Source: Pseudomonas putida
Lineage (GTDB): Bacteria > Pseudomonadota > Gammaproteobacteria > Pseudomonadales > Pseudomonadaceae
Length of the DNA: 64,000 nt
NCBI RefSeq assembly: GCF_028682395.1
Contig: NZ_JANHLC010000009.1
Location: 1-64,000, forward strand
Direction of reading: 5' to 3'
In this document: positions 55,639 through 64,000 of the stretch, in pieces
Numbering within the stretch: position 1 is the first letter of the stretch
How the letters are laid out: the number at the start of each line of letters is the position of its first letter
Translations under genes and position numbers: made by a program
Notes under the pieces: generated by a model
The model's input: only the letters and a program-made list of their open reading frames with translations
Told to the model about the DNA's origin: nothing
Database searches by the model: none

Positions 55639-58600
55639 ATGAATAAATCTTACCGTCTTGTCTGGTCGGCTAGCCGCCAGGCCTATGTAGTCGCCCATGA
55701 AAATGCCAAGGCCCGCGGCAAGTCCACTAAGGTTGCCGGTCTGCTGCTGGCCCTGACTGGCGTATTGGGCGCCGCCCCCATGAGCTGGGCGGCCAGCGAT
55801 TGTGTCGTCGGCGCCGGGCAAACAGGCGCCAGTTGCGTGATTAGCGCCAGCGGCCAGCCCGTCGAGGTCGGCACCGGCGGCGAGATCCTGGGACTGCCCG
55901 GTGTGAGCGCAGTGACCATCAATACGATAAACGCCGCGACGGCGCTGACCAACGTGGGTATCGACAACAGCGGCAAGATCACCGCCACCGATGCCAGCGC
56001 ACTGTCGCTTTACGCTGGCGAAGGCATGGACCTGCGTGTCGACGCTATCGACAACGCGACCGGCGCCACCATCAGTGCGACCCAAAACCTGTCCGGCGCC
56101 AACACCCACGCCATTGACATCAACGGCACCGGCGCCAATGTCAGCATCGGCAGCCTGAACAACGCGGGTACGATCCAGAGCAATGGCCAGAGAAGCGCCG
56201 CGATCCGTGCCGAGGGCGACGTCACCATACGCGGCAATATCGACAACAGCGGGTTGATCAACGGCAATGGCTATTACGGCACTGGCATCGACCTCAAAGG
56301 CACCCAGGTGCAGGGCAAAATCATCAACCGCCAGGGCGGAGTGATCAGCACCACCGACGACTACAGCGGTGCCGGCCTCTCCCTGAGCCAAGGCGCCAGT
56401 GTCAACGGCGGCCTGAGCAACGCCGGCTCCATCAGCAGCGTCTACGTGACCGAGTCCACCCTGGGCGGTCTGAGCAACCTGGCAAACGGCAGCATCGGTA
56501 ACGCCAATATCGCCATTTACCTGGGCAATGGTGCACAGATCATCGGCAATCTCAGCAACGACGGCAAGATCATCTCCGGCGACACGGCCATCCTGGCCCG
56601 TGACTCGTCCATCACCGGCGACTTGCTCAACAACGGCACCCTCTCCGGCGCGGAGTGGGGACTGCAACTGGCCGGAACCAGTCTTGGCAACCTGATCAAC
56701 GGCAACGGTGCAATCATCGAAGGCGGCGAAGGCGCCATCAACGCTTACGGCGGCACGCTCAACGCGCTGCGCAACCAAGGCACCCTGAACAGCAGTGAAG
56801 GACACGGTATCCAACTGAGTGACCTCACCGTCGAGCAAGAACTGTCCAACACCGGCCTGATCTCGGCCGCCACCGACGGCATCACGCTGCGTGACAGCAC
56901 GCTCAAAGGCAACCTGTTCAACAGTGGCCTGATCAATGCGGGTGGGGATGCCATCTACATCAGCGGCTCCACATTGATGGCCGACCTGATCAACGACGGG
57001 CGCATTGTCTCCCGTGAAGATGCCATCGACATCAACGACACCTCCATCGCCGGCAGCCTGAGCAACCTAGGGCGCATCGAGTCGGACGACGACGGCTTCG
57101 ACCTGGATGAACTGACACTGGGCGGCGACCTCGTCAACCAGGGCCAGATCGTGGCGCAAAGCTCAGGCATCCGGCTCTCCGAGTCTACGGTCAGCGGGCA
57201 GGTACACAACACCAGCACCGGTATCATCAACGGCGTCGATGAAGGCTTACGCGTGATCGACAGCACCATCACCGGCGGCATCCGTAACGACGGCACCATT
57301 GTTTCCACCGCAGACAACGGCGTCGAGCTTAACAACGCCATCACTAACCTGACCAACACCGGCCTGATCAGTGGCGTCATTGGTGTCGCAGCCTTTGATG
57401 GCGACATTGACCAAATCAACAACAGCGGCGTGATCCAGGGCGAGAAGCTGGCACTCTGGCTGGATGGCACCCAGAACACCGCCATCACCGTCAGCGGTAC
57501 ACAAGCGCGCTTTATTGGCGACGTAAAAGCCACGGACAGCACCTTCACCCTGACCACCGGCAGCACCTTCACCAACGAGGGCGCCATTGATGTGGCTCGC
57601 TTCGATATCGCCCAGGGCGCAACCCTGCTGATGGGTGTGGGGACCAGCAAGACCAAGGGTGAGGACCTCGACTCCAGCATCGCCAAAGACGGCATCACCG
57701 TCGGTAGCGCCGGCTTCAACAACAGCGGCACCCTGGCGCTGGGCGCAACCACGGTCGGCACCCTCCACGGCAACTACACCCAGGACAGCACTGGCGTGCT
57801 GAAGGTGGGCGTTAACAACAACACGACCTTCGGCAAACTGGTGGTCGACGGTAACGCGACCCTGGCCAACAACGCCAAGATAGTGGTCGACGTTGCCAAC
57901 CCGAACTACAAGTTCAACGTCGCGAGCATGCAGGACATCCTCAGCGCGACGCACCTGAACAGCAACGGCAGCTTCGCCGTCAGTGACAACTCCGTGCTGT
58001 TCGACTTCGGCGCCCGCAAGGACGGCAATACCGTCGACCTGACCCTCACCGCGTCGGCGGCCGCCCATGCTGGCTCCGCGGTCGAAAGCATTGTGCGCGG
58101 CGCCGGTAACACGCCTGCGGCCGGTGCTGCCCAGGTACTGGACCAGAGCTTCGCGAGCGACTCGACCAGCGAGCTGGCCGGCCACTTCGTCGGTCTGAGC
58201 ACCCATCAACAGGTCTCCGAGGCAGTCACCCAGACCTTGCCGCTGTTGGCTGGCGCGTCCACCGGGGCAACCAGCAACACCCTCTCCGGCATCAACCGGG
58301 TGATCCAGGCTCGCCAGGAGAGCAACAGCGGGCTATCGTCGGGTGATGTTCCTGCCGCCGAGAAGAATCTGTGGATCAAGTCCTTCGGTTCCTGGGCCGA
58401 CCAAAGCGAGCGCAGCGGTGTCTCCGGCTATGACGCCAACACCAAGGGCCTGGCTATCGGTGCCGACACCGCAGTCTCCGACAGCACCCGCCTGGGTGTG
58501 GCCTTCGCCTACGCCAAGACCAAGGTCGACAGCGACTCGAAGATCGCACCGCAGGACTCCGAGATCGACACCTTCCAGCTCATCGGCTACGGCAGCTATG

Positions 58601-59187
58601 CCCTGAGCCCCGATACCGAGCTGAACTTCCAGGTCGATGCCGGGCAGAACAAAAACCAGGGCAAGCGGCACATGCCGTTCGCCAACGCCACCGCCAAGTC
58701 CGACTATGACAGCTACAGCGCCCATGCTGGCGTTGGCCTGGGGCATACCCTGCGCTTTAGCGAGCAGTTGACCTTCGTCCCGTCGGTACGCGCCGACTAC
58801 ACCTGGATCGGCGAAGAGTCGTACCACGAGAAAGGTGCCGGTGCGCTGGATCTGGGGGTCGATAGCCGTAATGCCGAAGAGCTGATTTTGGGCGCCGACG
58901 GCAAGCTCAACTACAACCTTGGCCCAAGCACAGTGCTAAGCGCCAACCTGGGTGTCGGCTACGACGTGATCAACGAGCGCGCCTCAATCACTTCGACCTA
59001 TGCCGGCGCTCCCGGCGCGGCCTTCAGCACCCGAGGCCTGGACCCCGAGCCATGGCTGGGCCGTGCCGGCCTGGGCCTGAGCCACACCCTGAACAACGGT
59101 ACCGAACTCAGCGTGCGCTATGACGCCGAGTCCCGTAGCGACTTCCTCAATCAGGGTGCGTCAGTCAAGGCGCGCTGGAACTTCTAA
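55639..59187 (+). CDS. Type Va autotransporter with repeat-rich passenger
   Basis: An 1182-residue secreted protein. The first 51 residues form an extended signal peptide (ESPR-type MNKSYRLVWSASRQAYVV, then a hydrophobic core ending SWA). Residues about 80-630 consist of many 18-22-residue units built on L-[IFVS]-N-x-G-x-I, e.g. LFNSGLI, LINDGRI, LSNLGRI and LVNQGQI, expected to stack as a beta-helix. A linker precedes a C-terminal beta-barrel (from about 908, LWIKSFGSWADQSERSG) ending ARWNF. Probably an adhesin or surface protein; no protease motif is seen. Confidence 0.93.
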   Translation: MNKSYRLVWSASRQAYVVAHENAKARGKSTKVAGLLLALTGVLGAAPMSWAASDCVVGAGQTGASCVISASGQPVEVGTGGEILGLPGVSAVTINTINAATALTNVGIDNSGKITATDASALSLYAGEGMDLRVDAIDNATGATISATQNLSGANTHAIDINGTGANVSIGSLNNAGTIQSNGQRSAAIRAEGDVTIRGNIDNSGLINGNGYYGTGIDLKGTQVQGKIINRQGGVISTTDDYSGAGLSLSQGASVNGGLSNAGSISSVYVTESTLGGLSNLANGSIGNANIAIYLGNGAQIIGNLSNDGKIISGDTAILARDSSITGDLLNNGTLSGAEWGLQLAGTSLGNLINGNGAIIEGGEGAINAYGGTLNALRNQGTLNSSEGHGIQLSDLTVEQELSNTGLISAATDGITLRDSTLKGNLFNSGLINAGGDAIYISGSTLMADLINDGRIVSREDAIDINDTSIAGSLSNLGRIESDDDGFDLDELTLGGDLVNQGQIVAQSSGIRLSESTVSGQVHNTSTGIINGVDEGLRVIDSTITGGIRNDGTIVSTADNGVELNNAITNLTNTGLISGVIGVAAFDGDIDQINNSGVIQGEKLALWLDGTQNTAITVSGTQARFIGDVKATDSTFTLTTGSTFTNEGAIDVARFDIAQGATLLMGVGTSKTKGEDLDSSIAKDGITVGSAGFNNSGTLALGATTVGTLHGNYTQDSTGVLKVGVNNNTTFGKLVVDGNATLANNAKIVVDVANPNYKFNVASMQDILSATHLNSNGSFAVSDNSVLFDFGARKDGNTVDLTLTASAAAHAGSAVESIVRGAGNTPAAGAAQVLDQSFASDSTSELAGHFVGLSTHQQVSEAVTQTLPLLAGASTGATSNTLSGINRVIQARQESNSGLSSGDVPAAEKNLWIKSFGSWADQSERSGVSGYDANTKGLAIGADTAVSDSTRLGVAFAYAKTKVDSDSKIAPQDSEIDTFQLIGYGSYALSPDTELNFQVDAGQNKNQGKRHMPFANATAKSDYDSYSAHAGVGLGHTLRFSEQLTFVPSVRADYTWIGEESYHEKGAGALDLGVDSRNAEELILGADGKLNYNLGPSTVLSANLGVGYDVINERASITSTYAGAPGAAFSTRGLDPEPWLGRAGLGLSHTLNNGTELSVRYDAESRSDFLNQGASVKARWNF

Positions 59188-59301
59188 GCACTACCCACGC
59201 ACGCGCACTGGCCACGACTCTGTTCGTGGCCTTTGCGCTTGTGCGCCTTCCCTTATTCTGCGCACCAGCCCCGGCTGGTGAGCGCCGCCAAGGACGTCTC
59301 C

Positions 59302-60141
59302 ATGCCTCGACCTCCCGATCTTTCGCCCCCGACCAATCACTGGGAGAAACATGCCCATGCGTGGCAGCATTTCGGCTCGCCGTTGCGGCCCTGCAGCGAA
59401 GATGTGCAGTGGATGGAGCGGACCCTGAGCGAACTGGTGCCCCTGCACCAGCGTGGCATCCTGATGGGCGTGACCCCCGAACTGGCCCATATGACCTGGC
59501 CTTCAGGCACCCGGCTGGTGGCCGTCGACCAATGCGCCGACATGATCCGCCAGCAGTGGCAGCCCAACCCGCCAGTTGGCGCCCAGGTGCTGAACGCCGA
59601 TTGGGAGCGCATGCCCCTGGCCGACAGCTCGATCGACTGCATTGTCGGCGACGGTGTACTCGGGCTGTTTTCCTTCCCCCACGGTATGCAGCGCCTGATG
59701 CAGGAAATCCATCGCCTGCTGCGCCGCGACGGGCGCTGGCTGATGCGCGTGTTCATCCGCCCGGACCGGCCGGAAAGTCCCGAACAGGTGCATGACGCCC
59801 TGGCTGCCGGAGAGATTGGCAGCTTTCATGCCTACAAATGGCGCCTAGCGATGGCCCTGCACCCGTCCCTGCTCGAAGGCGTACGCCCGGCGACTGTCTG
59901 GCAGACCTGGCAAACCCAAGGCCCGGACCCCATGGCCCTGGCCGCCGCCACAGGCTGGCCGGCCGCACAGATCGCCACGATCGACAGCTACCGGGAGGCC
60001 CAGGCCACCTACTACTTTCCGACCCTGGACGAACTGCAGCAAACCCTCGCCACGCACTTCGACCTGCTCGACCTGCACCTGCCCCGCTACGAACTCGGCG
60101 AACGCTGCCCGCTGCTCGCGCTCAGGCCGCGTCATCCATGA
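59302..60141 (+). CDS. Class I SAM-dependent methyltransferase
   Basis: A 279-residue protein with a Rossmann-type methyltransferase core: GILMGVTPELAHM in the motif I position (unusual, lacking the E/DxGxGxG form), TRLVAVDQCADMI (post-I acid), LNADWERMPLADSSIDCIVGDGV and LRRDGRWLMRVFI. Substrate unknown. ATG at 59302 follows AAGGACGTC; an upstream in-frame ATG at 59233 is disfavoured. Its stop overlaps the next start (ATGA), so it works with the adenylate-forming enzyme. Confidence 0.85.
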   Translation: MPRPPDLSPPTNHWEKHAHAWQHFGSPLRPCSEDVQWMERTLSELVPLHQRGILMGVTPELAHMTWPSGTRLVAVDQCADMIRQQWQPNPPVGAQVLNADWERMPLADSSIDCIVGDGVLGLFSFPHGMQRLMQEIHRLLRRDGRWLMRVFIRPDRPESPEQVHDALAAGEIGSFHAYKWRLAMALHPSLLEGVRPATVWQTWQTQGPDPMALAAATGWPAAQIATIDSYREAQATYYFPTLDELQQTLATHFDLLDLHLPRYELGERCPLLALRPRHP

Positions 60142-61493
60142 GCGGCGAGCAGCCTCTGGCCGGCATCTGCTGGCCCGCCATCACCCTCGGCGACCGGCAC
60201 CCGCTGGCGGACCTGCACCAACAGTTGTGCCACTGGGAGTACGCCGACGCGGCGCACCTGCAGGCCGGCCAGGCGCAACAACTGGAAGCGCTGGGCCGAC
60301 ATCTGGGCCAACATTGCGACTTTCATCGCCGTCGCTTGCTGAGTGCCGGTATCGCCCCCGATCAACCGCTGACCCTGGCCCGTCTGCGGCAACTGCCACC
60401 GCTGACGCGCCGCCACGTGCAGGCCGCCGGGCCCGACCTCTTCAGCCAGTTCGTGCCGCCCTCGCACCTGCCCCTGGGCGAGACCCGCACATCGGGTTCC
60501 AGCGGCGAGCCGGTGGTGGTCCACCGAACCCAGGTCAATCAGCTGTTCTGGTTGGCCTGCACCCTGCGCGGGCATCATTGGTGGCGCAGCCATGCGAGCG
60601 ACTGCCTGGCGGTAGTCCGAGCCAACCTGCCCCAGCCCCACATCCACCAGGAAAACTGGGGCGCACCGCTCAGCCTGCTCTATGCGACCGGCCCGCTGCA
60701 CGGGTTTTCCATGAGCCTGGATACTGCGACGCTCGCCGCCGAACTGAGCGCCGCCGCCCCGCAGTACTTGCTGATCTACCCCACCGCCCTGCGTGATCTC
60801 CTGCGCCACTTTCGCCAGCACGGCGGCAGCCTGCCCTCGCTCAAACAGATTCGCACCCTGGGTGAAACGCTCAGCGACGACCTGCGCCACGAGGCCAGCG
60901 CGTTCTTCGCCGTGGAGCTGTTCGACAGCTACAGCTCCCAAGAACTCGGCGTCATTGCCCTACAGTGCCCGGTCAGCGGGCTGTACCACGTTATGGCCGA
61001 GCACGTGCTCGTCGAAGTCCTCGACGCCGATGGCCAGCCCTGCGGCCCCGGGGAATGCGGCGAGGTGGTAGTGACGGACCTGCACAATTTCGCCACGCCA
61101 TTGATCCGCTACGCCATCGGTGACCATGCCGAAGTCGGCCCCGCCTGCCCTTGCGCACGCTCGTTGCCGACCTTGCGGCGCATTCTCGGACGCAGCCGCA
61201 ATATGCTCCTCTACCCCGATGGCAGCCGACGCTGGCCCCGCGTCGGCTTCGACCGCTACCGCGAAGTCGCGCCAGTCCAGCAATACCAGTTGATCCAGCA
61301 TTCGCGCGAGCAGCTCGAAGTGCGGCTGGTGGTCGAGCGCCCCCTGCAACCGTGCGAACAGCGGGCACTCGGCGAGATCATCACTCAGGCCCTGGGCCAT
61401 CCTTTCGTCCTGGACTTTCGCTACTTTGCCGAGCGCCTGCCTCTCGGTCCGGGCGGCAAGTTCGAAGAATTCGTCAGCCTGTGCCATGACTGA
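60138..61493 (+). CDS. Adenylate-forming enzyme, phenylacetate-CoA ligase-like
   Basis: A 451-residue ANL-type protein of the PaaK/CapK group. The ATP-binding loop is TSGSSGEPVVV (near residue 118), with FDSYSSQELGVIA as the A4/A5-type region and YAIGDHAEV as the ATP-ribose motif. It would activate a carboxylate as acyl-adenylate, perhaps onward to a thioester. The substrate cannot be read from sequence. Coupled to the methyltransferase by a 4-base overlap, which suggests a two-step modification of one small molecule. Confidence 0.85.
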   Translation: MSGEQPLAGICWPAITLGDRHPLADLHQQLCHWEYADAAHLQAGQAQQLEALGRHLGQHCDFHRRRLLSAGIAPDQPLTLARLRQLPPLTRRHVQAAGPDLFSQFVPPSHLPLGETRTSGSSGEPVVVHRTQVNQLFWLACTLRGHHWWRSHASDCLAVVRANLPQPHIHQENWGAPLSLLYATGPLHGFSMSLDTATLAAELSAAAPQYLLIYPTALRDLLRHFRQHGGSLPSLKQIRTLGETLSDDLRHEASAFFAVELFDSYSSQELGVIALQCPVSGLYHVMAEHVLVEVLDADGQPCGPGECGEVVVTDLHNFATPLIRYAIGDHAEVGPACPCARSLPTLRRILGRSRNMLLYPDGSRRWPRVGFDRYREVAPVQQYQLIQHSREQLEVRLVVERPLQPCEQRALGEIITQALGHPFVLDFRYFAERLPLGPGGKFEEFVSLCHD

Positions 61494-61573
61494 ATAATCG
61501 CGCCACAGCCCCACCAATCACCCGCAGGCTGGCCAGCAGTAGAAAAAATCCAGCTGGGCTATGCTGGCACCCT

Positions 61574-61975
61574 ATGAGCACCTCTCTGCCGATCCGCCAG
61601 CCCTGCCCGCCCGGCGCCTGCGACTGCCAACGCGAGCAGTTGCTGGCAACGCCCACGGCCGACCGCCGCATCCTGGCCCTGACCCGCCAGGAAGAATTGC
61701 GTTTGCTCGCGCGACTGGAAGATGTGCGGAGCCTGGCCGATCTCGAACACCTGCAACAACGGTTGTACGAGCAGTTGGGCATCCGCGTCACGGTCGCTCC
61801 GGGCTTCAATGAGGTGCGCACCATGCGCGGCATCGGCATTCAGTTGCAAGCCCAGCCGGGCCTGTGCCGCAAGACCCGCCAGGCGATTCCGGCCGCCATC
61901 CGCCGCGCCCTGGAAAAACGCCCAGAAATTGCCTACGAGCTGCTCAACGCCAACGACCTGCTGCGCGACGCCTAG
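61574..61975 (+). CDS. Conserved hypothetical protein with N-terminal Cys cluster
   Basis: A 133-residue soluble protein starting MSTSLPIRQPCPPGACDCQR; three cysteines within 7 residues (CPPGACDC) could bind a metal, with a fourth Cys at PGLCRKT. The remainder is mixed helix/strand with RMLRGIGIQLQ-like segments. I do not recognise a characterised family. It lies 80 bases after the adenylate-forming gene on the same strand and may belong to that unit. Confidence 0.7.
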   Translation: MSTSLPIRQPCPPGACDCQREQLLATPTADRRILALTRQEELRLLARLEDVRSLADLEHLQQRLYEQLGIRVTVAPGFNEVRTMRGIGIQLQAQPGLCRKTRQAIPAAIRRALEKRPEIAYELLNANDLLRDA

Positions 61976-62027
61976 GCCAATGCGTGCAGAGAATGTTTGA
62001 AAGCCCAACCGGCAGGGCGCTCCGCAC

Positions 62028-63236
62028 CTAAGGCTTGACTCCTGGCACACCTACCGCCTGACGCCCACCATGCATCAGCCAATGCGCCAACAGCCCGGCC
62101 AACAAGCCCCAGAAAGCCCCGCCAATGCCCAGCAGGGTCACATTCGCGGCCGTGGCAAGAAAGGTGATCAGCGCCGTCTCCCGCGTGCGCGCCTCAGCCA
62201 TGGCGTTGGCCAGGCTGCCGCCAATCGCACCGAGCAGCGCCAAGCCGGCCAGGGTGGTGATAAAGGCGCGCGGCAGCACCATGAACAGCGAAGCCAGCGT
62301 GACCCCGAACAGCCCCACGGTGATATACAACACGGCACAGACCAGCCCGGCGATGTAGCGTTTGCGCGGGTCTGCGTGGGCATCCCGGCCGGTGCAAATG
62401 GCCGCGGTAATGGCCGCGACATTGAAGGCATGGGCGCCGAACGGCGCCATCAGCAGCGACCCCAGGCCGGTCACGGTCAAAATCGGATTGGCGCTGGTCT
62501 TGAAGCCGTCATTGCGCAGCACCAGCATCCCGGGCATGTACTGGCCGGTCAGGGTAATCACAAACAACGGCACGGCCACACCCAGCAGCGCGCCCCAGGA
62601 AAACTGCGGGGTTTCAAACACCGGGGCGGCCAGGCTCAAGTGGACGTCGCGCAGGTCCAGGCGGTCCTGGGCCACCAGCAAAATCACCCCCACCAGCAGC
62701 ATCCCGACCACCGCAAAACGCGACGTGAAGCGGCGCAGCAAGGCGTAGGACAATACCAACAGACACACCAGCAGCGGATCCGCACTGGCGCCGCCAAAGG
62801 CATTGACCCCGAACTGCAGCAGAATCCCCGCCAGCAAGCCGGCGGCAATACCGCTCGGGATCCATCGCACCAGGCGCTCGAACCATCCCGACAGCCCCAG
62901 CAGAATAAAGCCGATGGCGCTGAGCATGTACGCACCAATCACTTCCCCGTAGGCGGTAAACGGCATGACCGTCGCCAGAAACGCCGCCCCTGGTGTGGAC
63001 CAAGCGGTGATGATCGGCTCGCGATAACGGTAACTCAGCCAGGCACCGGTAATGCCGACGCCGATACTCACCGACCAGACCCAGGACGCCGTCTGCTCGG
63101 GGCTGAGCCGCCCTGCCTGCGCGGCCTGGAACACCAGCACAAAGGTGCCGCCATAGTTGACGATCACAGAAATCAACGCAGCCATAGCCGGGGCGATAAA
63201 ATCGCTGGGGCGTAGCCGAGAGCTTGTGGGATTCAC
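62028..63236 (-). CDS. benE: BenE-family benzoate:H+ symporter-like transporter
   Basis: A 402-residue inner-membrane protein with about 11-12 helices; the N-terminal AAVISVIVNYGGTFV-like segment (here ALISVIVNYGGTFVLVFQA) and the Gly/Pro-rich internal helices AFLATVMPFTAYGEVIGAY are BenE features. Known members import benzoate, but no benzoate catabolic genes are in the window, so a different aromatic or organic acid is possible. Single gene, opposite to the preceding hypothetical. Confidence 0.88.
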   Translation of the reverse strand: MNPTSSRLRPSDFIAPAMAALISVIVNYGGTFVLVFQAAQAGRLSPEQTASWVWSVSIGVGITGAWLSYRYREPIITAWSTPGAAFLATVMPFTAYGEVIGAYMLSAIGFILLGLSGWFERLVRWIPSGIAAGLLAGILLQFGVNAFGGASADPLLVCLLVLSYALLRRFTSRFAVVGMLLVGVILLVAQDRLDLRDVHLSLAAPVFETPQFSWGALLGVAVPLFVITLTGQYMPGMLVLRNDGFKTSANPILTVTGLGSLLMAPFGAHAFNVAAITAAICTGRDAHADPRKRYIAGLVCAVLYITVGLFGVTLASLFMVLPRAFITTLAGLALLGAIGGSLANAMAEARTRETALITFLATAANVTLLGIGGAFWGLLAGLLAHWLMHGGRQAVGVPGVKP

Positions 63237-63333
63237 GCGAGACCTGCCTTGAAAATGGACCAGGCCCCAGCTTAGGGCGCTATGGCTGGCTGCTTCAGTC
63301 CACTTTTCGCAAGAACGGCAGACCAGTCACGCG

Positions 63334-64000
63334 TCAGGAAATGGCCTTGGCCAAGCGCTGGATCGCGCTATCGATCTCGTAAGGGGTGAGTGCGGCAAAA
63401 CCCAGCAGCCAGCCGCCCTGCGCCGGGGGCGTGGCATACAACCGGCTGAGCCCGGGCACCTGGATGCCTGCGCGCGCGCCCTGGAGAATCGTCTGCGCCT
63501 CCGATCGGCCCGGCGCAAGCAGGCAAGGCATCTGCAGGCCACCCGGCGGCAGACGGGCCGTGACCACATCGGCCAAATGGCGCGCCACCGCCGTGGCCAT
63601 GGCCTCGCGCCGCACCGCGTAGATCTTGCGCATGGCGCGGATATGGGCGCCGAAGTGCCCGCCCTCGATAAAACGCGCCAGGGTCAACTGCGCCAGCTGT
63701 GGCGTATGACCGTCGAGAATGCTGCGGGCATACGTCATCGGCTTGACCAGGGACGGCGGCAGCACCATGTAGCCCATCCGCAAGCCGGGGTATAGCGACT
63801 TGCTGAACGTGCCCAGGTAAAGCGTGCGCTGCGCACTGTCCAGGCCCTGGACACAGGCGGTGGGCAAGCCTTCGTAATGGAACTGGCTGTCGTAGTCGTC
63901 TTCGATGATCCAGCCCTGGCGCTCAGCGGCCCAGGCCGTCAGCTCCAGACGGCGCTCCAGGGCCAGGGTCACGCCCGTCGGATACTGGTGCGACGGCGTG
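63334..64000 (-). CDS. MocR/PdxR-type regulator, C-terminal part (cut by window end)
   Basis: The frame is open to base 64000 and encodes the aminotransferase-like domain of a GntR/MocR regulator: TPSHQYPTGV at the upstream end, IIEDDYDSQFHYEG (the Asp that contacts the PLP ring), and GTFSKSLYPGLRMGY with the PLP-binding Lys. The N-terminal GntR winged helix must lie outside the window. Such regulators often control an adjacent gene in response to PLP or amino compounds; the nearby transporter is a possible target. Confidence 0.92.
   Translation of the reverse strand, partial: TPSHQYPTGVTLALERRLELTAWAAERQGWIIEDDYDSQFHYEGLPTACVQGLDSAQRTLYLGTFSKSLYPGLRMGYMVLPPSLVKPMTYARSILDGHTPQLAQLTLARFIEGGHFGAHIRAMRKIYAVRREAMATAVARHLADVVTARLPPGGLQMPCLLAPGRSEAQTILQGARAGIQVPGLSRLYATPPAQGGWLLGFAALTPYEIDSAIQRLAKAIS

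Overview
The window is chromosomal DNA from a fluorescent-group Pseudomonas. The evidence is high GC content, gene blocks typical of the genus (cysS-glnS-ppiB-lpxH, lexA-sulA beside psrA and nagZ, topA-fadA-fadB, lolCDE, gap/mfd) and recognisable Anr, PsrA, LexA and copper-regulator operators. No rRNA, CRISPR array or insertion sequence was seen. Gene names rest on reading the translated proteins and motifs; no database search was run.

Bases 1-1741 are the end of an integrated element: a truncated hypothetical gene, an excisionase-like HTH gene and a tyrosine recombinase. The recombinase stops 9 bases from the 3' end of a tRNA-Leu(UAG), so the tRNA cluster Arg-His-Leu (minus strand, 1751-2075) is the apparent attachment site. 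From 2.3 to 8 kb lie folD, cysS, glnS, ppiB and lpxH. From 8 to 12.8 kb is a MarR-controlled tripartite EmrAB/outer-membrane efflux operon with a very symmetrical operator. From 13 to 18.3 kb are miaE, an Anr-boxed universal stress gene, a DUF1289 gene ending inside a hexamer repeat, and acnB behind a long leader with nested inverted repeats. From 18.3 to 25.3 kb are queF, a periplasmic cupredoxin divergent from copRS across a Cop box, and lolCDE.

From 25.3 to 39.7 kb: a PilZ protein, a glycerophosphodiesterase, sthA, an ApbE lipoprotein, a chalcone-isomerase-like protein, a long-form gap, mfd, a CsiV-like protein, a SWIM-SNF2 helicase and nagZ. From 39.9 to 42.3 kb: psrA with two tandem boxes and lexA-sulA with two SOS boxes. 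From 42.4 to 51.2 kb: lemA with a membrane partner, a DUF6586 protein, topA, a DUF1653 protein and fadBA (beta-oxidation; fad genes are a known PsrA target class).

From 51.6 to 64 kb the content is more accessory: a DUF465 protein, an XRE/MmyB-like regulator, a ParD-like antitoxin overlapping a methionine aminopeptidase gene behind a palindromic operator, a DUF1835 protein, a large autotransporter, a methyltransferase overlapping an adenylate-forming enzyme, a Cys-motif hypothetical, a BenE-type transporter and the C-terminal part of a MocR-type regulator cut by the window end. The observations most worth following are the acnB leader structure, the ParD-like/Map pair with its operator, the marR operator, and the methyltransferase/adenylating pair.
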